Origin: Quatrionicoccus australiensis
GTDB taxonomy: Bacteria > Pseudomonadota > Gammaproteobacteria > Burkholderiales > Rhodocyclaceae
Direction: 5' to 3'
DNA: 64,000 nucleotides
NCBI RefSeq assembly: GCF_020510425.1
Contig: NZ_JAHBAH010000001.1
Span: forward strand, 2,833,001-2,897,000
The notes beneath the pieces are model-generated. The model ran no database searches, was not told where the DNA came from, and saw only the letters and a program-made list of their open reading frames with translations. This document shows, in pieces, positions 8,601-14,902 of this stretch. Position 1 is the first letter of the stretch; each line of letters starts with the position of its first letter. A program made the translations under genes and the position numbers.

Positions 8601-9643
8601 GCTGGGCGGTGACGCCGGACGCTTTCCGGCCCGATGCGCTGCCCGCCCATTTCTCGATGAACTACAAGTTGATCGACGAGCACGGCCGCCAGCTCGACAT
8701 GAACCGCAGCCTGGTGCAATTGCGCGCCGACTGGGGGCGCGAGGCCAAGCAGGAATTCGCCGAGCTGCACGAAACGCCCTCGGAATTCACCAAGCTCACC
8801 GACTGGACCTTCGGCGAATTGCCGGAGCTCATGGAAGTGCCGGTCGCCGGTCAGACCGTACTCGGCTATCCGGGGCTCAGCGACGACGGCGAAACGGTCA
8901 GCCTCAAGGTGTTCGATTCGCCCGAGGAAGCCGCCGAGGCGCATCGCGTTGGCCTGCTGCGCCTGTTCATGCTGCAGTTCAAGGAGCAGGTGAAGTATTT
9001 CGACAAGAACGTGCCCGGCCTGACCCAGATGGCGATGCAGTACATGGCCCTGGGCAGCAGCGACGACCTGAAGAACCAGATCGTCGCGCTGACCTTCGAA
9101 CGCGCCTGCCTGACCGAACCGCTGCCGACGACGCCGAACGCCTTCAAGAGCCGCTGTGGCGACAGCAAGGCGCGGCTTGGCCTGGTCATGCAGGAAGTCT
9201 GTCGCCTGGTCGGCACGGTGCTCACCGAATGGCAGGCGGTCGTCAAGAAACTACCGGCCTTCAAGGCGCATGCGGCGGCAACGCAGGATATCGAGGCGCA
9301 ATTGAAGCGCCTGATGGGCAAGAACTTCGTTTCCGAAACGCCCTTCGAGCGTCTGGCGCATTACCCGCGTTACCTCAAGGGCATCCAGGTCCGTCTCGAC
9401 AAGCTGAAGTCCAATCCGGCGCGCGACACGCAGTTGATGGCCGATTACGCGCCGCTGTGGACCAATTACGAACGGCGCGCCATCCTGCTCGCCAAGCAGG
9501 GCACGTTCGATCCGCAGATCGAACAGTTCCGCTGGCTGCTCGAAGAGCTGCGGATCAGCCTGTTCGCGCAGGAACTCAAGACGCCGGTGCCGATGTCGGT
9601 CAAGCGTCTGCAAAAACAATGGGAAGGAATTCAATATGGCTGA
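5633..9643 (+). CDS. hrpA: ATP-dependent RNA helicase HrpA
   Basis: Encodes 1336 residues, close to the roughly 1300 of E. coli HrpA. DEAH-box helicase: Walker A GETGSGKT at 110-117, DEAH at 207-210, SAT motif in the following segment, and motif VI QRAGRCGR in the second RecA domain. The helicase-associated and OB-fold regions follow, then the long C-terminal DUF3418-type extension typical of HrpA. It remodels RNA and acts on ribosomes and mRNA processing. The start at 5633 is chosen over TTG/ATG codons upstream because AGGAAAAGG precedes it. It overlaps the next gene by eight bases, so it heads a coupled three-gene operon. Confidence 0.97.
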   Translation: MASKRGAIWKMAQNNEQKRPRAESNERLLCLSADYGRLRGMQRNLLRSTGEKRAKLQADFAALLEKSRAGLEKRQASLPKPEFQADLPVNERREEIAALISKHQVVIVCGETGSGKTTQLPKICLELGRGGAGLIGHTQPRRLAARSVATRLAQELKTQVGTGVGVKIRFQDKSTADSWVKLMTDGILLAESQSDPYLSAYDTIIIDEAHERSLNIDFLLGYLKQLLPKRPDLKVIITSATIDAERFSQHFSANGKPAPVIEVSGRLYPVDVRYRPVSDIEKKDDERDLYDAIVDAADELSRLGSGDILVFLPGEREIREAAEALRKHALARPGLSTAHAPEILPLFSRLSAGEQDRIFKPSGSQRRIVLATNVAETSLTVPGIRYVIDTGLARVKRYSYRNKVEQLQIEKISQAAARQRAGRCGRVAAGVCIRLYDELDFNARPPFTDPEILRSSLAGVILRMKSLKLTDVESFPFIEPPPAKAIADGYALLQELGGLDEENRLTKVGDALARLPLDPRIGRMLVAARDLGCLKEVMVIAAGLSTQDPRERPQERQQAADEKHKLFADEKSEFLSWWKLWNWFQNAVEHKKSNKQLVDTCHSHFLSYLRLREWREVHSQLHSMIGELAAKDGGWKESEIPGTYEAIHQALLSGLLGNIGCKADESGYYLGARGIRYLIHPSSPLQKKAGKWIMAAEITETTRLFGRCVARIEDGWIEKVGAHLIKRQYFDAHWEKRSMQVAGWERTTLYGIVINPKRRIHYGPLAPAEAREIFIRQGLVGEEIDEAFAKRWPFYQHNQKQIRDIEHLEHKQRRQDVLVDDELIFAFYDSIIPEGIHNGATFDHWRKEAERDNPKLLFLAKDDLMRHSAAGVTTEAFPHHLKLGGVEYVLTYHFEPGSPRDGVTLTLPLAQLNQIPAGRMEWLVPGLLKEKLVQLIKTLPQRIRAKLVPVPEFVEEFIVATAGNDRKMGQGLIAPLIDYILEARGLNARGWAVTPDAFRPDALPAHFSMNYKLIDEHGRQLDMNRSLVQLRADWGREAKQEFAELHETPSEFTKLTDWTFGELPELMEVPVAGQTVLGYPGLSDDGETVSLKVFDSPEEAAEAHRVGLLRLFMLQFKEQVKYFDKNVPGLTQMAMQYMALGSSDDLKNQIVALTFERACLTEPLPTTPNAFKSRCGDSKARLGLVMQEVCRLVGTVLTEWQAVVKKLPAFKAHAAATQDIEAQLKRLMGKNFVSETPFERLAHYPRYLKGIQVRLDKLKSNPARDTQLMADYAPLWTNYERRAILLAKQGTFDPQIEQFRWLLEELRISLFAQELKTPVPMSVKRLQKQWEGIQYG

Positions 9644-10370
9644 GGTGATGCTTGCCCTGATGCGAACGCTGGCCAGCCTGCGCGACGGCCGAGTCTGGCG
9701 TTACCTGCTGTTGCCGGCGCTGTTCTCACTGCTGCTCTGGATCGCGCTGGCCTTCTGGGGGCTGGGTGCGCTGGTGGACTGGCTGCTCGGCCATCCGCCG
9801 ATGACAATTCTGATCGGCTGGGGCGTCGCCTGGTTAGCCTACATCCTGGCCTACCTCGGCGGCTGGATGGCGATCTTCGCCTGCGCCTACCTGACCGCTT
9901 CGCTGCTCACCGCGCTATTTGTCATGCCCTTGCTGCTCAAGCATCTGGCGACAACCGAGTATCGCGACGTGGCGCCGATGGGCAAGGACAGTTTTGTCGC
10001 CGCAGCGGTCAACAGCATTTTTGCCTCGATTTTGTTCGTCGCCGGTTGGCTGCTGACCCTGCCGCTGTGGATCGTGCCGGGCCTGTCCTTGTTGCTGCCG
10101 ATGTTGCTGATGGCCTGGCTCAACCGGCGAACCTTTGCCTACGATGCGCTGTCGATGCATGCCACGGAAGAGGAATGGCGCAGTATTCGTCGCCAAGGCG
10201 GAATGCCGCTGTTCATGCTCGGCCTGGTCATGGCGCTGCTTGCCCATGTCCCGGTGCTCGGCCTGCTGGTGCCGACGCTGGCGGCGCTGGCATTCGTCCA
10301 TTTCGGACTGGAAAGCCTGCGCCGCTCGCGCGGCGGGGCGGTCGTCACCATCGCGGGAGAAAGGCTATGA
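9636..10370 (+). CDS. EI24/CysZ-like multi-pass membrane protein
   Basis: Encodes 244 residues with an early amphipathic helix followed by several long hydrophobic segments (about 20-50, 55-95, 125-165, 200-225), the layout of the EI24 family that includes CysZ. CysZ moves sulfate inwards for cysteine synthesis, but no sulfur genes are next to this copy, so sulfate transport is not assumed. Motifs: RDGRVWRYLLLPALFS at the start and PLLLKHLA in the middle. It starts inside the end of hrpA and its stop overlaps the next gene by four bases. Confidence 0.8.
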   Translation: MAEVMLALMRTLASLRDGRVWRYLLLPALFSLLLWIALAFWGLGALVDWLLGHPPMTILIGWGVAWLAYILAYLGGWMAIFACAYLTASLLTALFVMPLLLKHLATTEYRDVAPMGKDSFVAAAVNSIFASILFVAGWLLTLPLWIVPGLSLLLPMLLMAWLNRRTFAYDALSMHATEEEWRSIRRQGGMPLFMLGLVMALLAHVPVLGLLVPTLAALAFVHFGLESLRRSRGGAVVTIAGERL

Positions 10371-11131
10371 GCCGTACCTTTGGCGCAGTCATCATCGGCG
10401 ATGAGATCCTGTCCGGCAAACGCCAGGACAAGCATTTCGAGAAAATTGCCGGCATGCTCGGGGCGCGCGGCCTGCGCCTGTCCTGGGTCGAGTATCTGGG
10501 CGACGATTACCAACGTCTGGCGGCGACCTTCAAACGCACGATGGCGGCCGGTGACGTGGTGTTTTCCTGCGGCGGCATCGGCAATACCCCGGATGACCAT
10601 ACGCGGCAGGCCGTGGCGCTGGCGCTGGGGGGCGATCTCGAACTGCACCCGCAAGGCTTCGAGGAGCTGAAGGTGCGTTTCGCCAACGAGGAAATCACCG
10701 ACCAGCGCAAGCTGCTGGTGACCTTTCCGCAAGGCGTCGAGATCATTCCCAATCCGTTCAACCGCATTCCCGGCTTCATGGCGAATGATCACTACTTCGT
10801 GCCGGGCTTTCCGCAGATGGCACACCCGATGATCGAATGGGCGCTCGATACTTTCTATCGGGACGAGTTCAAGGCGGTTGGCGGCACGGTCGAGAAAGCC
10901 TTCCTGCTGACTGGCCCGACCGCTTATGAAAGCGCGCTGCTCGACCTGATGGAGCGCATCGTCAAGGATTACCCGACGCTGCGCCTGTTCTCGCTGCCCT
11001 CGTTAAACGGTCAGGAGCGCCGTCATCTCGAACTCGGTGTCGAAGGCGAACCGGGGCTGGTCGATCAGGCGATGGAGGAAATTCGCGTGGAGGTCGAAAC
11101 GCGCAACATCAACTGGGTATGGCGCGCCTGA
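10367..11131 (+). CDS. CinA-like molybdopterin-binding-fold protein
   Basis: Encodes 254 residues. The N-terminal MoaB/MogA-fold domain shows IIGDEILSGKRQDKH and CGGIGNTPDDHTRQA, the usual COG1058 signatures. The C-terminal half continues the CinA N-terminal architecture (MANDHYFVPGFPQMAHPM). The C-terminal amidohydrolase domain of full-length CinA, which hydrolyses NMN, is absent, so the 'competence/damage-inducible' label is only a family name. It may hydrolyse a nucleotide such as ADP-ribose, as shown for some CinA proteins. ATGA overlap couples it to the membrane protein upstream. Confidence 0.88.
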   Translation: MSRTFGAVIIGDEILSGKRQDKHFEKIAGMLGARGLRLSWVEYLGDDYQRLAATFKRTMAAGDVVFSCGGIGNTPDDHTRQAVALALGGDLELHPQGFEELKVRFANEEITDQRKLLVTFPQGVEIIPNPFNRIPGFMANDHYFVPGFPQMAHPMIEWALDTFYRDEFKAVGGTVEKAFLLTGPTAYESALLDLMERIVKDYPTLRLFSLPSLNGQERRHLELGVEGEPGLVDQAMEEIRVEVETRNINWVWRA

Positions 11132-11153
11132 GTCGTTCGTAGCGGTAAACGTA

Positions 11154-11181
11154 AAAAACCCGGCCATTTTGCCGGGTTTTT
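11154..11181. terminator. Bidirectional terminator between the cinA-like gene and the phasin genes
   Basis: AAAAACCCGGC (11154-11164), loop, GCCGGGTTTTT (11171-11181): a GC stem with A- and T-tails on both sides, placed between two convergent genes. Confidence 0.92.
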
Positions 11182-11203
11182 CATGTGCAGCGAAGGTGCC
11201 GGA

Positions 11204-11770
11204 TTACTTGGCGGCGGTCTTCTTGGCGGCGGCGCTGGTGGCGCTGGTCGTCTTGGCCGTGGTCTTGGCGGCAACCTGCATGTTGGCTTCGGCGATGTCG
11301 GCCAGTTGCTTGGCCATGCCAGTCATGCTGCCAAAGGCCTTGGTCGAGGCGTCGAGCATGGACTGCATGGTGGCGGCGAACACTTCACCACCGACCGGAG
11401 CCGAGGTCTTGGCCTTGGCAACGGCGCTGCTGGCGTTCTTGCTGAAGGTGCTGTACTGGGCTTCCATGACCGAAGTGACTTCCTTCTGCATCTCGGTGAC
11501 CAGGTCGTAGACGTTGCGCGAGTAGTCCATCCACTTGTCGACGCCCGGCTTGGCGAGTTCGCTGTTCAGCTTGGCGACTTCGCTGGCATCCTTGGCGGCC
11601 ATCAGCTGCTGGGTGCCGGCGACGGTGTTGTTGAATAACTCGCGGGAGGCGGCCAGGTTGAGGGCGGTCAGACGCTCGACGCCGTTGAAGGCGGTGCGGA
11701 CGAGGGCCATCATCACTTCCGCGTTGGCTTTTTGTGCGGCGGTCAGTTGTTCAATATTCGGGTTGCTCAT
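11204..11770 (-). CDS. Phasin family protein (first copy)
   Basis: Encodes 188 residues starting MSNPNIEQLTAAQK. It is almost wholly helical and Ala-rich. Phasin hallmarks: FNGVERLTALNLAASRELF, TVAGTQQLMAAKDA, and VDKWMDYSRNVYDL. Phasins coat polyhydroxyalkanoate granules and control their size. The C-terminal tail is rich in Thr, Ala and Lys, similar to histone-like PhaF tails but short. The start at 11770 is chosen because GGAG sits six bases upstream. It lies behind a second phasin and a terminator, so it probably has its own transcript or partial read-through. Confidence 0.92.
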   Translation of the reverse strand: MSNPNIEQLTAAQKANAEVMMALVRTAFNGVERLTALNLAASRELFNNTVAGTQQLMAAKDASEVAKLNSELAKPGVDKWMDYSRNVYDLVTEMQKEVTSVMEAQYSTFSKNASSAVAKAKTSAPVGGEVFAATMQSMLDASTKAFGSMTGMAKQLADIAEANMQVAAKTTAKTTSATSAAAKKTAAK

Positions 11771-11811
11771 CATCATCTCCAGTCAGTTTTGGTCAGTGTG
11801 GATGAAACAAA

Positions 11812-11833
11812 GCCCCCGCACGCTGGCGGGGGC
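11812..11833 (-). terminator. Terminator between the two phasin genes
   Basis: GCCCCCGC (11812-11819), six-base loop, GCGGGGGC (11826-11833). On the minus strand it is followed by TTTGTTT, and it falls after the stop of the upstream phasin. This would lower expression of the second gene in the pair. Confidence 0.85.
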
Positions 11834-11847
11834 ATTTTTAAAGCTGA

Positions 11848-12408
11848 TTACTTCTTCTTGCTGGCAGCGGCGGAAGCGCCAACAGCCTTGACCGTTGCGT
11901 TGGTTGCGGCGGCAACGTTGGCTTCGGTGATTTCGGCAACTTGCTTGGCAGCCTTGTTCAGGTTGTCGAAAGCGGAGTTGGCAGCAGCGATGGCGGACTT
12001 CACGGCAGCAACGGCAACGTCAGAACCGGCCGGGGCAGACTTGGCAGCCTTGTCGAGCAGGTCGGCAACTTGCTTCTGGAAACCGCCGAACTGGCCTTCC
12101 AGGGTCTTGGACAGCTCTTCTTGAGCCTGGGCCGAGATTTCATAAACGGAACGCGAGTAGGCAACAGCCTTTTCAACGTTCGGCTGGGCCAGGGAAGCCT
12201 GGATGGAGATGGCTTCTTGTACGTCCTTGGCGCCGAGCAGGGCCTTGGTGCCGGAAACGGAATCTTCCAGAACCGAACGGGCGGCGTTCAGGTTCAGGGC
12301 AGCGATGCGCTCGGCCGAAGCCAGGGCGGTGTTGGCCAGGGACAGCAGGGAATCAACAGCGGTCTTGTTGGCGGAAGCGAACTGCTCGGGGGTGTTGAAG
12401 AAAGTCAT
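11848..12408 (-). CDS. Phasin family protein (second copy, strong promoter)
   Basis: Encodes 186 residues starting MTFFNTPEQFASANK. Helical granule-coat protein with the phasin segments ERIAALNLNAARSVLEDS, SGTKALLGAKD, and KAVAYSRSVYEIS. The C-terminus ends in a short Lys tail. It resembles the neighbouring phasin in layout but is clearly diverged, so the pair is an old duplication or two classes. The ribosome site AGGAGATATACCC is strong, and a consensus promoter lies upstream, so this is likely the major phasin. No PHA synthase or depolymerase gene is in the window. Confidence 0.94.
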   Translation of the reverse strand: MTFFNTPEQFASANKTAVDSLLSLANTALASAERIAALNLNAARSVLEDSVSGTKALLGAKDVQEAISIQASLAQPNVEKAVAYSRSVYEISAQAQEELSKTLEGQFGGFQKQVADLLDKAAKSAPAGSDVAVAAVKSAIAAANSAFDNLNKAAKQVAEITEANVAAATNATVKAVGASAAASKKK

Positions 12409-12491
12409 GGGTATATCTCCTGGAAAATGCTGCGAACTTTGGGAACAATTTTGCGGTGCGGTGTCTGATGTTGCACTGCACCATGGCTTGA

Positions 12492-12519
12492 ATTATAGAA
12501 GTGATTGTTGCATTGTCAA
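12492..12519 (-). promoter_or_regulatory. Near-consensus sigma-70 promoter for the phasin gene
   Basis: On the minus strand: TTGACA (12519-12514), 16-base spacer, TATAAT (12497-12492). Both hexamers match consensus exactly. The implied transcript start gives a leader of about 75 bases before the ATG at 12408. TGTTGCA occurs twice on the plus strand, at 12506-12512 (in the spacer) and 12469-12475 (early leader), which would suit a repressor such as PhaR; that assignment is inference. Confidence 0.85.
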
Positions 12520-12633
12520 CAAATATTTTGTGCGGTGCACCAATGGCTCGCAATCACTTTTAAATCAGTTCGTTAAGTTCTTTCCGGAGGCTGGTCTGAT
12601 GCGGCTTTCGCCAGGACTTTATGGGGCAATGCA

Positions 12634-13236
12634 CTATTCGCGTGCAGGCATGTCGGTCAAGCCGCCAGCACCCTTCAATTCAAGGCGCTCACCGCGCCCA
12701 GCGGGTTGTACCGGCTGGCTTCCCTTGCTTTTCGGCTGGATGACAGCGCGTACCCGTGCTGGCGGACCTTTCGGATCGCGCGTTTCACCGGCAGTGACGA
12801 GATATTTCTCGCTGACCGCGTCGTACCAGATGTAGTCACCCCGAACCTGATCCTCACCACTCTTGACCCAGGCGCGGTGGAAGAATTCGGCAATCTCGCT
12901 ATTGGTGTTGTATTCGATGCGCTCGGCTTCGCCATCGGTGTATTCGTCGCGCCCTTCGCGTTTCTGGCGGAAACGGGCCAGGCCGTTCTTGCCACCGAAG
13001 GCGGCGCCTTTCTGGAAGCCGTACTGGTCTTCGGTAATTACCACCCGATCGGCCTTGAGAAGCATCGTTCCCTTGATGATCACGACGTCGCCTTCAAGAA
13101 TCTGAATCTTCTTGGCATCGTCAATCGAAATACGGTTGGCTTCGAGTTGCATCGGCTTGTCGCGATCTGCCTTTTCGGCAAAGGCGCTCGAGGCGGCCAA
13201 CAGGCAGAGGGTAAGAGTGGCGAGACGAAGGTTCAT
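12634..13236 (-). CDS. lptA: LPS export periplasmic bridge protein LptA
   Basis: Encodes 200 residues. Signal peptide MNLRLATLTLCLLAASSAFA, then an OstA-type beta-jellyroll (QLEANRISIDDAKK, LEGDVVIIKGTMLLKADRV, GEAERIEYNTNSEIAEF). LptA polymerises across the periplasm and carries lipopolysaccharide from LptC to LptD. It overlaps lptC by four bases. The expected next gene, lptB, is not here: the following gene is a phasin. Confidence 0.93.
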   Translation of the reverse strand: MNLRLATLTLCLLAASSAFAEKADRDKPMQLEANRISIDDAKKIQILEGDVVIIKGTMLLKADRVVITEDQYGFQKGAAFGGKNGLARFRQKREGRDEYTDGEAERIEYNTNSEIAEFFHRAWVKSGEDQVRGDYIWYDAVSEKYLVTAGETRDPKGPPARVRAVIQPKSKGSQPVQPAGRGERLELKGAGGLTDMPARE

Positions 13237-13814
13237 GGCGTTGCCCTGGGTCGGATGTACAGGCCGGTAACCTGTGATTGCAGCACGAAAGTGGATGCGT
13301 TGTTGTCCAGTTGCGCCCCGACGCCCTTGATCCAGGACTGGCCCTGGGTGATTTCAACCGGACTTTGGGTGAAAGCCGTGCCGGCATCGGGGTTTGCAGT
13401 CAGGTCGGGCATGCGTGCCACCATTTCGGCCCGGTCGGGCAGGGCGGCACGAGTCACACTGACATTGTCGCGCAGGAAGATGGTTTCACCCTTGGCGGTG
13501 ACCGTCGCCCGATCACTGGTCACGGTGACCGGTGGCGAGTCCGGGCGAAAACTGATCAGGGTGGGCGACTTCAGTTCCGAACTGTCGTCGTCGCCGTAAT
13601 GGACGAGGTAGGGCGAGGTCAGACGGTATTTGACCTTGCCGGTGTTGTCGAAGCGGCGCACGACAAAATTCTCGGCATAGGCATCCGGGTCGTGACGCAA
13701 CTTGGCACTGGGCTTCGGCTCCTCCCGGTCGACTGCTCTTTGCAGCCAGAAACTGAACCCTGCCAGCAGAGCCAGCAGAATGACGGGGATGACTTGGCTG
13801 GGCCAGTTTTTCAT
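13233..13814 (-). CDS. lptC: LPS export membrane-anchored protein LptC
   Basis: Encodes 193 residues with one N-terminal membrane anchor (about 7-24, IPVILLALLAGFSFWLQ) and a periplasmic jellyroll: NFVVRRFDNTGKVKYRLTSP, HYGDDDSSELKSPTL, and TAKGETIFLRDNVSV. It takes LPS from the LptBFG transporter and passes it to LptA. The start at 13814 (MKNWPSQ) gives the usual size; the upstream in-frame extension to 13934 runs into kdsD and has no family match. It lies 37 bases after kdsD and overlaps lptA. Confidence 0.92.
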   Translation of the reverse strand: MKNWPSQVIPVILLALLAGFSFWLQRAVDREEPKPSAKLRHDPDAYAENFVVRRFDNTGKVKYRLTSPYLVHYGDDDSSELKSPTLISFRPDSPPVTVTSDRATVTAKGETIFLRDNVSVTRAALPDRAEMVARMPDLTANPDAGTAFTQSPVEITQGQSWIKGVGAQLDNNASTFVLQSQVTGLYIRPRATP

Positions 13815-13851
13815 TGCGTTTCGAGATTGGTGGCGCGGGCTTGGGTATTCA

Positions 13852-14850
13852 TCAGATGACCTTGGCCGTGAACAGGTCATGCATGTTGAGGGCGCCAACC
13901 AGGCAGCCATCAGTATCGACGACGAGCAGGGCATTGATGCGCAGGCGCTCCATCATCTCGACGGCTTCGACGGCGAGGCGGTCGGGGCCGATGCTGCGCG
14001 GCGCCGGATGCATGACCGAGGCGATGTTGCCTTGCTGCAGGTCGAGACGTTTTTCGAAGGCGCGGCGCAGGTCGCCGTCGGTGAAAATGCCGAGCGCCTT
14101 GCCAGCCGTATCCGTGATGACAACCAGGCCGAGGCCGCCGCGTGACATCGCGATGATCGCATCGGTGATGCCAGTTTCCGGCCCCACGCTGGGTACTTGC
14201 TCGCCGGCGCGCATGACGTCGCGCACATGGGTGAGCAGACGCCGGCCGAGCGAGCCGCCCGGGTGCGAACGGGCGAAATCTTCCGGGCTGAAGCCGCGGG
14301 CGTCGAGCAAAGCAACAGCCAGCGCATCGCCAAGTGCCAGCGCAGCCGTGGTGCTGGCAGTTGGTGCCAGATTGTGCGGGCAGGCTTCCTGGGCGACACC
14401 GGCATCGAGGTGAATGTCGGCTTCGCGGGCCAGGGTCGATGTCGGCACTCCGGTCATCGAAATCAGGCGGGCGCCGGAACGCTTGACCAGCGGCACGATG
14501 CGCAGCAGCTCTTCGGATTCGCCGGAGTTGGACAGGGCAAGCAGCACGTCCTCACGCGTGATCATGCCGAGGTCGCCATGGCTGGCTTCGCCCGGATGAA
14601 CAAAGTAGGCGGGGGTGCCGGTGCTGGCCATGGTCGCCGCGATCTTGCGCGCGATATGGCCGGATTTGCCCATGCCGCTGACGATCAGGCGGCCCTTGCT
14701 GGCAAGAATCAGTTCGACCGCTTTGGCGAAGTCATCGTTTATCCGGTTTTTCAGGGCGTCGACCGCTGCCGCTTCAATGCTCAGGGTCTGGCGACCCAGT
14801 TCCAGAGCGCGTTCCGGTGAAAATCGAGAAGCTGTTTGGCTTGGGTTCAT
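13852..14850 (-). CDS. kdsD: Arabinose 5-phosphate isomerase KdsD
   Basis: Encodes 332 residues (E. coli enzyme 328). Converts ribulose 5-phosphate to arabinose 5-phosphate, the first step towards KDO for lipopolysaccharide. The SIS domain (about 45-180) carries SGMGKSGHIARK, PGEASHGDLGM and SNSGESEELL. Two CBS domains follow (about 210-330; MHPAPRSIGPDRLAVEA and NALLVVDTDG). The chosen start MNPSQTASRF fits the family length; the open frame runs further upstream without homology. kdsC, which normally follows, is missing between this gene and lptC. Confidence 0.95.
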   Translation of the reverse strand: MNPSQTASRFSPERALELGRQTLSIEAAAVDALKNRINDDFAKAVELILASKGRLIVSGMGKSGHIARKIAATMASTGTPAYFVHPGEASHGDLGMITREDVLLALSNSGESEELLRIVPLVKRSGARLISMTGVPTSTLAREADIHLDAGVAQEACPHNLAPTASTTAALALGDALAVALLDARGFSPEDFARSHPGGSLGRRLLTHVRDVMRAGEQVPSVGPETGITDAIIAMSRGGLGLVVITDTAGKALGIFTDGDLRRAFEKRLDLQQGNIASVMHPAPRSIGPDRLAVEAVEMMERLRINALLVVDTDGCLVGALNMHDLFTAKVI

Positions 14851-14882
14851 GGGCTGGCTGCGGTTATGATGGCCGAAGTATA
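14841..14882. promoter_or_regulatory. Compact divergent promoter region, kdsD / cation antiporter
   Basis: Only 52 bases separate the two start codons. For the plus strand TTGGGT (14841-14846) and TATGAT (14865-14870) with an 18-base spacer are plausible. For the minus strand TATACT (14882-14877) is a good -10 without a clear -35. The two would overlap, so the genes may compete for polymerase. Confidence 0.4.
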
Positions 14883-14902
14883 CCTGAATCGCGAAAACGG
14901 CC

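Noticed and set aside
7457..8944. 495-codon minus-strand open frame inside hrpA
   Set aside because: Antisense shadow; no ribosome site or domain.
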